From Ancylobacter koreensis (GTDB lineage: Bacteria > Pseudomonadota > Alphaproteobacteria > Rhizobiales > Xanthobacteraceae): a DNA stretch of 64,000 bases. Positions 15,287 through 24,451 of the stretch are shown in pieces (positions within the stretch are counted from its first letter, which is position 1; each line of letters begins with the position of its first letter). The stretch is from contig NZ_JALKCG010000004.1 of the NCBI RefSeq assembly GCF_023016525.1, positions 62,001-126,000 of the forward strand, in the 5' to 3' direction. Made by a program: the position numbers and the translations under genes. The notes below the pieces were generated by a model, which searched no databases, was not told the origin of the DNA, and saw only the letters and a list, made by a program, of their open reading frames with translations.

Positions 15287-15625
15287 ATGCACTCCAGCCG
15301 CTTTTCCCGCCGCTCGCTCCTCAAGGCCCTTGCCGCCACGCTGATCGCCGCCCCGCTGGGCATGGCGGCGGTGACGGACGCCGAGGCGCAGGCCGTGCCC
15401 ACCAGCCGCCCGCCGGCGCCGCGCCGCGAGCCGCGCCCCGCTCCGCGCCGGGGTTACACCTGGGTGCCCGGCCACTGGGCGTGGCTGCCGCGTCGCGGCT
15501 GGGTGTGGACGCCCGGCCACTGGGAGGAGAACCGTCGCGGCTTCGAATATGTCGGCCCGCGCTGGGTGTTTCGCCGTGGCCAGTGGGTCTACGAGCCCGG
15601 CCGCTGGGTCCGCAGCTGGCGCTGA
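15287..15625 (+). CDS. YXWGXW-repeat exported protein
   Basis: A 112-residue protein. The N-terminus has SRRSLLKALAATLIAAPLG, a Tat-like signal, followed by a Pro/Arg-rich linker. The C-terminal part is three to four repeats of the W-x-PGHW type (YTWVPGHWAWLP, WVWTPGHWEEN, WVYEPGRWVRSWR), as in the YXWGXW repeat family found in envelope proteins. The ATG at 15287 is chosen because it starts the signal peptide. Function is unknown. Confidence 0.85.
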   Translation: MHSSRFSRRSLLKALAATLIAAPLGMAAVTDAEAQAVPTSRPPAPRREPRPAPRRGYTWVPGHWAWLPRRGWVWTPGHWEENRRGFEYVGPRWVFRRGQWVYEPGRWVRSWR

Positions 15626-15741
15626 TTTCCCGCTGTGGCGGCCGTCCCGCTGATTCTTCTCAAGGCGGCCGTCACGGTGCGATTGTACGCTCGGGTCCTC
15701 GGAGCTAATCTGACTGCGAATCCACGCGAGGGGGCCCACCC

Positions 15742-15963
15742 ATGACCAAGTCTGTCGCCATCAAGCTTTCCGCCGTCGCCATCGTCGCCCTGGTGGCGGC
15801 GGGCTGCACCACCACCGAGCGCCGCGCCGGCACGGGCGCGCTGATCGGCGCCGGCACCGGCGCGGTCATCGGCGGCATCGCCGGCGGCGGCACGGGCGCG
15901 GCCTGGGGCGCCGGCATCGGCGCGGTGGCCGGCGGCGCCATCGGTGCCGCGACCGCCAAGTGA
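15742..15963 (+). CDS. Glycine-zipper lipoprotein
   Basis: A 73-residue protein with a lipoprotein signal (LVAAGC, lipidated Cys22). The rest is a glycine-zipper repeat (GTGALIGAGTGAVIGGIAGG and so on), as in YMGG-type small outer membrane or periplasmic lipoproteins. A GAGGGGGCC stretch precedes the ATG. The role is probably structural or stress-related. Confidence 0.85.
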   Translation: MTKSVAIKLSAVAIVALVAAGCTTTERRAGTGALIGAGTGAVIGGIAGGGTGAAWGAGIGAVAGGAIGAATAK

Positions 15964-16071
15964 ACTCTACCGACGCTTTGCGTTGAGATCGACGAGGGCC
16001 GCGCTCCGGCAACGGGCGCGGCCTTTCGCTGTCCGCCGGGCGCGGCGGTCATTGCAGGGCAGGGGGCGAAG

Positions 16072-16419
16072 GTGAGCGTCACCATCTACGGCATCAAGAA
16101 CTGCGACACGATGAAGAAGGCCCGCGCCTGGCTGGACGGGCACGGCGTCGCCTATGCCTTTCATGACTACAAGTCATCCGGCATCGACGCCGGGCACCTG
16201 AAGGAATGGGCCGGCAAGGTCGGCTGGGAAGTGCTGCTCAACCGCGCTGGCACGACCTTCCGCAAGCTCGACGAGGCGGATCGCACCGATATCGACGAGG
16301 CCAAGGCTCTGGCGCTGATGCAGGCGCATCCTTCGCTCATCAAGCGCCCGGTGCTCGACATCGACGGCGCGCTGCTGGTCGGCTTCAAGCCGGAAGCCTA
16401 TGAGAAGCAGTTCGGCTGA
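16072..16419 (+). CDS. ArsC/Spx-family reductase (YffB-like)
   Basis: A 115-residue thioredoxin-fold protein starting with GTG. The active-site region IYGIKNCDTMKKARAWL has Cys11, and LIKRPVLDIDGALLVGF provides the conserved Arg-Pro. Only one cysteine is present (C-x-x-M), so it is a glutathione-type member rather than a CxxC disulfide reductase. It is commonly annotated as an arsenate reductase-like protein, but arsenate activity is doubtful without ars genes. Confidence 0.88.
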   Translation: MSVTIYGIKNCDTMKKARAWLDGHGVAYAFHDYKSSGIDAGHLKEWAGKVGWEVLLNRAGTTFRKLDEADRTDIDEAKALALMQAHPSLIKRPVLDIDGALLVGFKPEAYEKQFG

Positions 16420-16428
16420 ACGTTTACC

Positions 16429-16523
16429 GTCGTCCCGGAATTGCCGCAGGCAATATCCGGGATCGCGTCCCGCCTTCTTCTGCACGCGATCCCCGCTCTT
16501 CGCTGTGCTTCGGCCGGGATGAC
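16429..16523. repeat. Dispersed palindromic element (REP/BIME-like), copy B
   Basis: Bounded by GTCGTCCCGG and CCGGGATGAC. The left stem reads ATTGCC-GCA-GGCAAT, where copy A has ACGGCC-GCA-GGCCGT, so two base pairs have changed on both sides. It lies between the ArsC-like gene and prfC. Confidence 0.8.
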
Positions 16524-16586
16524 GGCAAAGGGACGGAAATCCCGCCACCCCTTGATCCGGCGCGCCATCCCTGCCATTTCCGCCCC

Positions 16587-18194
16587 ATGAACGCGCTCTC
16601 CAATTCCGCCGCCTCGCCCATCGCGCTCGAAGTGTCGCGTCGGCGCACCTTCGCGATCATCTCGCACCCGGACGCCGGCAAGACCACGCTGACCGAAAAG
16701 CTGCTGCTGTTCGGCGGCGCGATCCAGCTCGCCGGTCAGGTGCGGGCCAAGAAGGACCGGCGCTCGACCCGCTCGGACTGGATGGCCATCGAGCGCGAGC
16801 GCGGCATTTCGGTCGCCACCTCGGTGATGACCTTCGAGTTCGACGGCCACGTGTTCAACCTGCTCGACACGCCGGGCCACGAGGACTTCTCGGAGGACAC
16901 CTACCGCACGCTGACGGCGGTGGACGCGGCGGTGATGGTGATCGACGCCGCCAAGGGCATCGAGGCGCGCACCCGCAAGCTGCTGGAAGTGTGCCGGCTG
17001 CGCGACATCCCGATCATTACCTTCATCAACAAGATGGACCGCGAGAGCCGCGACCCCTTCGAGATTCTCGACGAGATCGAGAAGACGCTGGCGCTCGACA
17101 CCACGCCGATGACCTGGCCGGTCGGGCGCGGGCGCGATTTCGTCGGCACCATGGACATCGCCACCGGCGGCATGCGCCTGCTCGACGGCGACGAGGGCAA
17201 GACCGGCGCGCTGCGCCAGATGAGCATGGGCGAGATCGCCGCGCTCAACGTCACGCTGGACGAGGCGGCGCTCGCCGAGGAACTCGGCCTCGTGCGTGAA
17301 GGCTGCAACCCGTTCGAACTTTCCGCCTTTCTCGAAGGCCATCTGACGCCGGTCTATTTCGGCTCGGCGCTGCGCAATTTCGGCGTCGGCGACCTGCTGG
17401 AAGGGCTCGGCAAGTTCGCCCCGCCGCCGCGCGCCCAGCAGGCGGACACGCGCCGGGTGGAGGCGGAAGAGCCGCGCATGACGGCCTTCGTCTTCAAGAT
17501 CCAGGCGAACATGGACCCGAACCACCGCGACCGCATCGCCTTCGCGCGCCTTTGCTCGGGCAAGCTGCAGCGCGGCATGAAGGCCAAGCTCGTGCGCACC
17601 GGCAAGCCGATGAGCCTCGCCACGCCGCAGTTCTTCTTCGCGCAGGACCGCCAGCTCGCCGAGGAAGCCTATGCCGGCGACGTGGTCGGCATCCCCAACC
17701 ACGGCAATCTGCGCATCGGCGACACGCTGACCGAGGGCGAGGAAATCAACTTCGTCGGCGTGCCGAGCTTCGCGCCGGAAATCCTGCGCCGGGTGAAGCT
17801 GCCCGACGCGATGAAGGCCAAGAAGCTCAAACAGGCGCTGCAGGAGATGGCCGAAGAGGGCGTGGTGCAGGTGTTCCGTCCGACCGACGGTTCGCCCGCG
17901 CTTGTCGGCGTGGTCGGGCCGCTTCAGCTCGACGTGCTGAAGAACCGGCTGGAGGCCGAATACGGGCTGGAGGTCGGCTTCGACATGTCGGAATTCCAGC
18001 TCGCCCGCTGGGTCTCGGCCGAGGATCCCAAGCGGGTTGACGAGTTCGCCGCCGGCAACCGGCTTTCCACCGCCGAGGACCTCGACGGCGACCTCGTCTT
18101 CCTCAGCCCGTCCGCCTTCATGATCGGCTATACCGGCGACCGCTGGCCCGGCATCGTCTTCACCGATGTGAAGGACGTGAAGAAGGCGGCCTGA
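16587..18194 (+). CDS. prfC: Peptide chain release factor 3
   Basis: A 535-residue translational GTPase that recycles release factors 1 and 2. The GTP-binding motifs are ISHPDAGKTTLTEKLL (G1), RERGISVATSVMTF (G2), DTPGHEDFSEDTYR (G3) and NKMDRESRDP (G4). The C-terminal RF3 domains follow (FVFKIQANMDPNHRDRIAF). Length agrees with the family (~530). It stands alone and converges with the diguanylate cyclase gene, 12 bp apart. Confidence 0.97.
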   Translation: MNALSNSAASPIALEVSRRRTFAIISHPDAGKTTLTEKLLLFGGAIQLAGQVRAKKDRRSTRSDWMAIERERGISVATSVMTFEFDGHVFNLLDTPGHEDFSEDTYRTLTAVDAAVMVIDAAKGIEARTRKLLEVCRLRDIPIITFINKMDRESRDPFEILDEIEKTLALDTTPMTWPVGRGRDFVGTMDIATGGMRLLDGDEGKTGALRQMSMGEIAALNVTLDEAALAEELGLVREGCNPFELSAFLEGHLTPVYFGSALRNFGVGDLLEGLGKFAPPPRAQQADTRRVEAEEPRMTAFVFKIQANMDPNHRDRIAFARLCSGKLQRGMKAKLVRTGKPMSLATPQFFFAQDRQLAEEAYAGDVVGIPNHGNLRIGDTLTEGEEINFVGVPSFAPEILRRVKLPDAMKAKKLKQALQEMAEEGVVQVFRPTDGSPALVGVVGPLQLDVLKNRLEAEYGLEVGFDMSEFQLARWVSAEDPKRVDEFAAGNRLSTAEDLDGDLVFLSPSAFMIGYTGDRWPGIVFTDVKDVKKAA

Positions 18195-18206
18195 GCGGAG
18201 GGCGGG

Positions 18207-19391
18207 CTAGAAGGCCCGCCGGCTGCCACGGTCGGAGGCGAGGCGGGGGTCGGCCATGATCACCCGGTTGCGGCCGGCATTCTTGGCGGCGTAGAGCGCC
18301 GCATCGGCCTCGTTCAGCGCCTGTTCGAAGCTCAAGGCCTTGATGCGCGCGGCGCGCACGAAGGCGATGCCCGCGCTGACCGAGCCTTCCATCCCCTCGA
18401 TGGCGAAATCCCGGATGGATTCCCGGAAGCGGTGGCGGATCGTATCCGCGATGCGCAAGGCGCTGTCGGCGGTCGCCACCGGGAGCACGATGGCGAACTC
18501 CTCGCCGCCGAGCCGCGCGGCGATGGCCGGCGGTGGCGCATGACGCGTCATTGCCCGCGCGAAGGCGATGATCGCCCGGTCGCCGGCGGCGTGGCCGTGC
18601 CGGTCGTTGATGGCCTTGAAGCGGTCGATGTCGAAGACGATCACGGCCGTTCCGCCCGACGTGGAGAGGCCGTCGGCAGCGTCGAACAGCGCCCGGCGGT
18701 TGAGCAGGCCGGTCAGCGAATCGGTCATCGCCTCCAGCTGGTGCCGGCGGGCGATGCGCGCCTGGTTCAGAGCCAGCGTCACGGCGCCGATGCCGGGAAT
18801 GCAGGCGATCATCACCAGCAGCGACAGGTCCTCGGCCCATCCCTGCGGCGCGCCGTCCAGCACGGCACGGCCATCCCTGAGCAGGTCGGCCGCGCAGACA
18901 AAGAAGGAGAGACCCGTGAGCGTGTAGAGGCCGCAAAGGGTCGCGATGGCATAGGGAGCCTGTTTCCGCGCCGCCCAGTACTGCGCGGCAGTGAGCAGCA
19001 GCAGGCCGCCGACCACCAGATTGATCGGCACGAAGCCAAGGCCGGTATAGCCCATGGCCAGCCCCGGCAGTGCGAGCGCCCAGCCGCCGAGCGTCAGCCC
19101 GATCACCAGCGGCCGCGCCGGCCGGTCCGTGCGGAAGCAGTGCCCCGCGCCGACCAGTAGTGCCAGACCGGCGATGATGACGGCGAAGGCCGCGATCCCG
19201 AAGACGGGAAGCGGGTTGGCGACGTAGAAGCCGTAGACAAGAAGACCGAGCCCGGCGACCGCGCCACCCGCCGAGCAGGCGAGCAGATAGCTGTCCCTGG
19301 GCGCCATCAGCCAGCCCATGAAGATCGTGATCGACAGGCAGGCTGCCGATATTCCGACCGCCGTCAGCAGGGTGACGTAATCAAGCAGCAT
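18207..19391 (-). CDS. Membrane diguanylate cyclase
   Basis: A 394-residue protein. The N-terminal ~215 residues contain about seven transmembrane segments, probably a sensor module. The C-terminal GGDEF domain has DSLTGLLNRRALFD, then VIVFDIDRFKAINDRHGHAAGDRAI and active-site LGGEEF, so it should make cyclic di-GMP. No RxxD inhibitory site is seen just before GGEEF, so product inhibition may be absent. No partner gene is adjacent. Confidence 0.92.
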   Translation of the reverse strand: MLLDYVTLLTAVGISAACLSITIFMGWLMAPRDSYLLACSAGGAVAGLGLLVYGFYVANPLPVFGIAAFAVIIAGLALLVGAGHCFRTDRPARPLVIGLTLGGWALALPGLAMGYTGLGFVPINLVVGGLLLLTAAQYWAARKQAPYAIATLCGLYTLTGLSFFVCAADLLRDGRAVLDGAPQGWAEDLSLLVMIACIPGIGAVTLALNQARIARRHQLEAMTDSLTGLLNRRALFDAADGLSTSGGTAVIVFDIDRFKAINDRHGHAAGDRAIIAFARAMTRHAPPPAIAARLGGEEFAIVLPVATADSALRIADTIRHRFRESIRDFAIEGMEGSVSAGIAFVRAARIKALSFEQALNEADAALYAAKNAGRNRVIMADPRLASDRGSRRAF

Positions 19392-19497
19392 CAGGGCGCG
19401 CCGAACTCAAGCCGCGCGCATGCTGCCATAGTTGCGGCGCCAAGCAACTCATCGTTTCGAATTTGGTTCAAAAGACGCGGGCACGCCTGCCCTGACG

Positions 19498-20256
19498 TCA
19501 ACGCGTTACCACGATCCGCGTATTGTCGCGCCCGTAATCCTTCACCAGCGCGAACAGCGCCGCCGCATTGTTCGGGTGCAGGCGCACGCAGCCATGCGAG
19601 GCGGGGCGGCCGAGCCGGCGCAGGTCCCCCGTGCCGTGGATCGCCCAGCCGCGATGGAAGAAGATCGCGTAGGGCATCGGCGCGTTGTCGTATTTACGCG
19701 AGAAATAGCGCCGGTGCATGCGCTCGACGCCATAGCTTCCGGTCGGGGTGCGGTAGCCCTTGCGGGCGGTCGAGACCGGCCAGGAATAGCGCGTCTGGCC
19801 GTCGACGATGACTTCCATGCGCTGCTTCGACAGGCTGATCTGCGCCACCACGTTGCGCGGCGGCGGCTCCGGTGCCAGGGCGGCCGGCGTGATCGCCGCC
19901 ACCGGGGTGCTTGCGGCCGCCGGCGCTGCGGGCGCAGCGGCGGAACTGGTGGCCGGAACAGCCGGAGGCGCGGCGGGCGCCGACGACGCCGAGGGTACGC
20001 CGGCATCTGTCATCGGCGGGGAGGGGACGTCGACGGCGGCCGAGGGACCGGGCACGCCGTGCGCGGCGCCGCCGGGAGGAGCGGCGGGGGCGGCCGGCAG
20101 CGTTGTCGCCTGCCCGGCATCCTGCGGGATGGTGACGCCGGTCGCGGTGGCGGGCGAGGTGCCGGCGCCTTCCGGCTGCGCAAGGCTCCCGGCCATGGCC
20201 GGCGACATGGCAAGCAGCGATACGGCCACGGCGAGCGTGCAGAACAGCGGCTTCAT
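19498..20256 (-). CDS. L,D-transpeptidase (YkuD domain)
   Basis: A 252-residue exported enzyme expected to form 3-3 peptidoglycan cross-links or attach lipoproteins. Signal peptide (1-23), then a ~100-residue Ala/Pro-rich spacer. The YkuD catalytic domain has QISLSKQRMEVIVDGQ, HGTGDLRRLGRPASHGCVRL with the catalytic Cys in SHGC, and LFALVKDY. The ATG at 20256 follows GGGGAGG and starts the signal; an ATG 12 codons earlier lacks support. Confidence 0.93.
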   Translation of the reverse strand: MKPLFCTLAVAVSLLAMSPAMAGSLAQPEGAGTSPATATGVTIPQDAGQATTLPAAPAAPPGGAAHGVPGPSAAVDVPSPPMTDAGVPSASSAPAAPPAVPATSSAAAPAAPAAASTPVAAITPAALAPEPPPRNVVAQISLSKQRMEVIVDGQTRYSWPVSTARKGYRTPTGSYGVERMHRRYFSRKYDNAPMPYAIFFHRGWAIHGTGDLRRLGRPASHGCVRLHPNNAAALFALVKDYGRDNTRIVVTR

Positions 20257-20472
20257 GGCAGCCCTCCCCGAATTGCGGCAGCATTCTGGCACGACGGTGC
20301 CGGACGGGGGAGCGCCGATGCCGGCTATGGTTTACACAACCGTATGATCTTGCCGCAGGCCGGGCCGTGCGCCTCTTTGCCGGCAAGCGACGAAAGGCGC
20401 GGGGGCGGGCCATGGCGCTCGGATTGGAAACGCTCTAGCGTCGCGCCGGAATTCATGTCCGGGAGCGCTTCC

Positions 20473-21036
20473 ATGATCCTGATGCTGGTGGGCCTCGCCC
20501 TCTTCGTCGCCATCCACATCGTCGCGGCGCGCCGCAAGGCCGGCGCCTTCGCGGGCCTCGACCCGACGCTCTACCGTATCGTCCACGCCGTGCTCGCCAT
20601 CGCCGGCGTGCTGATGATCGCCTATGGCTTCGGCCAGTGGCGGGCGGCGGGGCCGGCGCAGCTCTACGATCCGCCGGTGGGCCTGCGCCATCTGGCGCTG
20701 CTGCTCATGCTCATCGCCTGCATCGCCGCCGTCGCCGCGCTGGTGCCGAGCCACATCAAGGCGTGGCTGAAGTTTCCCTTCCTCGTTGCCATCAAGACCT
20801 GGGCGCTGGCGCATCTGCTGGCCAATGGCGATGCCGCCACGGTGACGCTGGCGGTGGTCATCCTCGGCTGGGCGGTGGTGCTGCGCATCCTCGCCAAGCG
20901 TCGGGGCGCGCCGCTGCCGGTGGCGCCGTCGGGCTGGTGGGGCGATCTCGTTGCGGTCGCCGGGGGTGTCGTGCTTTATGCGCTCCTCGCCTTCTGGTTC
21001 CACCCCCACATCGTCGGGGTGCCCGTGATGGGCTGA
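20473..21036 (+). CDS. NnrU family membrane protein
   Basis: About 187 residues with five or six transmembrane segments. Family segments are [48 protein letters not shown] and [26 protein letters not shown]. NnrU was described with nitric-oxide/nitrite reduction and is related to isoprenoid-type membrane proteins such as MddA/CrtF-like methyltransferases, but its chemistry is unsettled. No denitrification genes are nearby. The ATG at 20473 follows GGGAGC; an in-frame ATG at 20455 is also possible. Confidence 0.85.
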   Translation: MILMLVGLALFVAIHIVAARRKAGAFAGLDPTLYRIVHAVLAIAGVLMIAYGFGQWRAAGPAQLYDPPVGLRHLALLLMLIACIAAVAALVPSHIKAWLKFPFLVAIKTWALAHLLANGDAATVTLAVVILGWAVVLRILAKRRGAPLPVAPSGWWGDLVAVAGGVVLYALLAFWFHPHIVGVPVMG

Positions 21037-21082
21037 CAAGGCCGCCCCAAGGCTGGCCGGCAAAAAGAGGATCGCGCCCGCC

Positions 21083-21904
21083 ATGTCCGTCCAGTCCGCC
21101 GCGCGCCGTCTCACCGCCCCGGATATCCGCGCGAAGAAGGGCGGCGAACCCATTGTCTCGCTGACCGCCTACCACGCCCACACCGCGCGCCTCGTCGACC
21201 CGCATGTCGACTTCATGCTGGTGGGCGATTCGCTCGGCATGGTGATGCACGGCATGGAAACGACGGTGCCGGTGACGGTCGACATGATGATCCTGCAGGG
21301 GCAGGCCGTCATGCGCGGCTCCTCGCGGGCGCTGGTGGTGGTGGACCTGCCGTTCGGCTCCTATGAAGGGTCGCCGCAGCAGGCCTTCGCCACCGCGACG
21401 CGGGTGCTGAAGGAGACCGGCGCCGGCGCGATCAAGCTGGAGGGCGGCCGCCGCATGGCCGAGACCGTGCGCTTCCTCGCCGACCGGGGCGTGCCGGTCA
21501 TGGGCCATGTCGGGCTGACGCCGCAGGCGATCAACACGCTGGGCTCTTTCCGCGCGCTCGGCCGCGACGAGGCGAGCGCCGCGCTGATCCGCGACGATGC
21601 CCGCTCCATCGCCGATGCCGGCGCCTTCTCCATCGTCATCGAGGCGGTGGCCGAGCCGCTTGCCCGCCAGATCACCGCCGAGGTGGCCCCGCCGACCATC
21701 GGCATCGGCGGCTCGGCCGCCTGCGACGGGCAGATACTCGTGCTGGAAGACATGCTCGGCCTCTCCGACCGCGTGCCGAAATTCGTGAAGAAGTTCGCTG
21801 ATATCGGCCCGTCCATCGGCGCCGCCGTAGAGGCCTATGCGAGCGAGGTGCGCGCGCGCAGCTTCCCCGGGCCCGAGCATGTCTACGCGCCGAAGAAGTC
21901 TTGA
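21083..21904 (+). CDS. panB: 3-methyl-2-oxobutanoate hydroxymethyltransferase
   Basis: First committed enzyme of pantothenate synthesis: ketoisovalerate plus methylene-tetrahydrofolate gives ketopantoate. The 273 residues have the (beta/alpha)8 signatures [70 protein letters not shown] and the catalytic region FSIVIEAV. A terminator follows at 22002-22027. Confidence 0.97.
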   Translation: MSVQSAARRLTAPDIRAKKGGEPIVSLTAYHAHTARLVDPHVDFMLVGDSLGMVMHGMETTVPVTVDMMILQGQAVMRGSSRALVVVDLPFGSYEGSPQQAFATATRVLKETGAGAIKLEGGRRMAETVRFLADRGVPVMGHVGLTPQAINTLGSFRALGRDEASAALIRDDARSIADAGAFSIVIEAVAEPLARQITAEVAPPTIGIGGSAACDGQILVLEDMLGLSDRVPKFVKKFADIGPSIGAAVEAYASEVRARSFPGPEHVYAPKKS

Positions 21905-22001
21905 CGGGCAACGCTGGCGGCAAGGCCGCGCCGGGCGCCGCAGGGGCCCGTTGCGATTTGCCTTGTTGAAGCCGCATCGCTAGTTTACCCGGCCTTTCCA
22001 G

Positions 22002-22027
22002 CACGGCCCGCCGCGAGGCGGGCCTTT
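22002..22027 (+). terminator. panB terminator
   Basis: The stem GGCCCGCC-GCGA-GGCGGGCC is followed by TTTTC, 98 bp beyond the panB stop. Confidence 0.8.
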
Positions 22028-22052
22028 TCGACGAGCTTGCGACGGACGCGAC

Positions 22053-22784
22053 ATGGCTGACATCTTCAACGAGATCGACGAGGATCTGCGCCGCGAGCGG
22101 TTCAACCGCCTGTGGACGCGCTACGGCGCCCACGTCATCGCGCTCGCCGTGCTGATCGTCGTCGCCGTGGCCGGCTGGCGCGGCTATGAATGGTGGAAGC
22201 AGCAGCAGGACCAGGCCGCCGGCGCGCGCTTCGAGGAAGCGCTCCAGCTCGCCGCCGCCGGCAAGCCCGCCGAGGCGGAAGCCGCCTTCCAGGCGATCGA
22301 GAAGGACGGCACGTCGGGCTACCGCGTCCTCGCCCGTTTCCGCGCCGCGACCGAGCTCGCCAAGACCGATAAGGCGGCCGCTGTCTCCGATTACGACGCC
22401 ATCGCCAAGGACCCCGCGATCAGCCCGCTGATGCAGAACGTGGCGCAGGTGCGCGCGGCGCTGCTGCTGGTGGACACCGCCCCGCTTTCGGATATCGAGA
22501 GCCGCCTCAAGCCCCTCGACACGCCGGCCGGCGCCTTCCGCCACTCCGCGCGCGAGATCGTCGGCCTCGCCCAGTACAAGGCGGGCGACTACAAGGCGGC
22601 GACCGACAGCTTCACCGCGATCCTGAACGACGGCGAGACGCCGCCCGGCCTGCGCCGTCGCGCGGAGCTGCTGCGCACGCTGGCGGCCTCTTCGCTCCCC
22701 GTCCCGGCGCCGGCGCCCGCTGCCGCCCCGGAAGCCGTGCCCGCTCCGGAAGCCGCGCCTGCCGCGGCTCCCGCGGTGCAGTGA
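22053..22784 (+). CDS. YfgM-like tetratricopeptide membrane protein
   Basis: A 243-residue protein. The start MADIFNEIDEDLRRERFNRLW leads into a single transmembrane helix (about 27-45), followed by a periplasmic TPR region (about 55-205) and an Ala/Pro-rich tail. This matches the YfgM/Tpr_21 family, an inner-membrane ancillary factor of SecYEG and periplasmic chaperones. It is upstream of der, the same place as yfgM in enterobacteria (yfgM-bamB-der), although bamB is missing here. Confidence 0.88.
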   Translation: MADIFNEIDEDLRRERFNRLWTRYGAHVIALAVLIVVAVAGWRGYEWWKQQQDQAAGARFEEALQLAAAGKPAEAEAAFQAIEKDGTSGYRVLARFRAATELAKTDKAAAVSDYDAIAKDPAISPLMQNVAQVRAALLLVDTAPLSDIESRLKPLDTPAGAFRHSAREIVGLAQYKAGDYKAATDSFTAILNDGETPPGLRRRAELLRTLAASSLPVPAPAPAAAPEAVPAPEAAPAAAPAVQ

Positions 22785-22794
22785 GGAGCCGCCC

Positions 22795-23079
22795 ATGCGC
22801 CGCGACACCGTCCCCCGCCTCCTTCTCCTCGTTCCCCTGCTCGGCCTGACGCTGGCCATGGCCGGCTGCGAGACGCTGGACGCGCTGAACCCGTTTGCCG
22901 AGCGCGAGAAGCCCTTGCCGGGCGCGCGCACTCCCGTCTTTCCGGAAGGCGTGCCGGGCGTCGACTACAATCAGGCGCCGCCCCAGCCCGCCAATTCCAC
23001 CTACGGCATGGCTCCCGCCGAGCCGGCCCCGGCGCCGGCGGGCAGCCCGTCGGGCGCCGCCGCGCCTTCCGGCCAGTGA
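22795..23079 (+). CDS. Small lipoprotein in the bamB position
   Basis: A 94-residue lipoprotein with signal and lipobox LAMAGC (Cys25). The mature part [24 protein letters not shown] is followed by a Pro/Ala-rich tail with no folded domain. It sits exactly where bamB (outer membrane assembly lipoprotein with a beta-propeller) is found between yfgM and der. The first residues after the Cys (LNPF, EKPLPG) look like the leader of alphaproteobacterial BamB proteins, but the propeller is absent. It could be a BamB remnant or replacement; this is inference. Confidence 0.75.
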   Translation: MRRDTVPRLLLLVPLLGLTLAMAGCETLDALNPFAEREKPLPGARTPVFPEGVPGVDYNQAPPQPANSTYGMAPAEPAPAPAGSPSGAAAPSGQ

Positions 23080-23107
23080 CGCCACCGGCGCGGAGGCGCC
23101 TTTCCCA

Positions 23108-24451
23108 ATGACGATGACCGTCGCCATTGTCGGCCGGCCGAATGTCGGCAAGTCGACCCTGTTCAACCGTCTTGTGGGCAAGCGCCTCGCGCTGGTCGAC
23201 GACCGCCCCGGCGTGACCCGCGACCGCCGCGAGGGCGATGCGCGCCTCGGCCATCTGTCCTTCCGCGTCATCGACACGGCAGGCCTCGAAGAGGCGAAGG
23301 CGGAATCGCTCGAAGGGCGCATGCGCGCGCAGACCGAGGCGGCCATCGACGACGCCGACGTGCTGCTGTTCCTGATCGACGCCAAGGCCGGCGTCACGCC
23401 GAGCGACCGCTCCTTCGCCGAACTCGCCCGCCGCTCCGGCAAGCACACCATCCTGGTCGCCAACAAGGCCGAGGCGCGCGGCTCGGAGGGCGGCACGCTC
23501 GATTCCTACGCGCTCGGCCTCGGCGAGCCGGTGGAGCTTTCCGCCGAGCACGGCGACGGCATGGCGGACCTTGTGCGTGCCCTTGCGCAGGTCGTGCCCG
23601 ATGAGGAAGACGAGGACGAGGAGGACGGCCCCGGTGGCCGGCGCATCCGCGTCGCCGTGCTGGGCCGCCCGAATGCCGGCAAGTCGACCCTCATCAACGC
23701 CCTGCTCGGCGAGGACCGGCTGCTGACCGGCCCGGAGGCCGGCATCACCCGCGATTCCATCGCCGTCGACATCGAGCGCCACGGCGTCGAGCTTCGCGTG
23801 TTCGACACGGCCGGCATGCGCAAGCGCGCCCGCATCGACGACAAGCTGGAGAAGCTTTCCGTCGCCGACGGCCTGCGCGCCGCCCGCTTCGCGGAGGTTG
23901 TGGTCGTGCTGATGGACGCGACGCACCCCTTCGAGGAGCAGGACCTGCGCATCGCCGACCTCGCCGAGCGCGAGGGCCGGGCGGTGGTGCTGGCGCTTTC
24001 CAAGTCCGATCTGGTCAAGGACCAGCCGGGCATGGTCAGCCGCATGCGCGGCGAGGCCGACCATTGGCTGCCCCAGCTCAAGGGCGCGCCGGTGGTGCTG
24101 CTGTCGGGACTGACGGGCGAGGGGCTCGACCGTCTCGTGCGGGCGATCCAGCAGGCGCACGAGGTGTGGAACCGCCGCGTCTCGACCAACCCGCTCAATC
24201 GCTGGCTGATCGATACGACGGGCAACCATCCCCCGCCGGCCGTCTCGGGGCGCCGCATCAAGCTGCGCTACATTACCCAGCCCAAGGCCCGCCCGCCGAG
24301 CTTCGTTCTGTTCTGCTCGCGCGCCGACGCGCTGCCCGAGAGCTATGTGCGCTATCTCGTGAACAGCCTGCGCATCACTTTCGATCTGCCCGGCGTTCCG
24401 ATCCGCCTCACGCTGCGCGAGAAGGACAATCCCTACGCGGAGAAGGACTGA
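23108..24451 (+). CDS. der: Ribosome biogenesis GTPase Der
   Basis: A 447-residue double GTPase (EngA) needed for 50S subunit assembly. First G domain: [34 protein letters not shown]. Second G domain (~180-350): [44 protein letters not shown]-like C-terminal domain ends with [16 protein letters not shown] sequence. The ATG at 23108 begins [11 protein letters not shown]. It ends one base before the end of the convergent glycosyltransferase gene. Confidence 0.97.
   Translation: MTMTVAIVGRPNVGKSTLFNRLVGKRLALVDDRPGVTRDRREGDARLGHLSFRVIDTAGLEEAKAESLEGRMRAQTEAAIDDADVLLFLIDAKAGVTPSDRSFAELARRSGKHTILVANKAEARGSEGGTLDSYALGLGEPVELSAEHGDGMADLVRALAQVVPDEEDEDEEDGPGGRRIRVAVLGRPNAGKSTLINALLGEDRLLTGPEAGITRDSIAVDIERHGVELRVFDTAGMRKRARIDDKLEKLSVADGLRAARFAEVVVVLMDATHPFEEQDLRIADLAEREGRAVVLALSKSDLVKDQPGMVSRMRGEADHWLPQLKGAPVVLLSGLTGEGLDRLVRAIQQAHEVWNRRVSTNPLNRWLIDTTGNHPPPAVSGRRIKLRYITQPKARPPSFVLFCSRADALPESYVRYLVNSLRITFDLPGVPIRLTLREKDNPYAEKD

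Noticed and set aside
16072-16419. True arsenate reductase
   Set aside because: Only one active-site Cys and no ars genes nearby; better called an ArsC/Spx-family protein.
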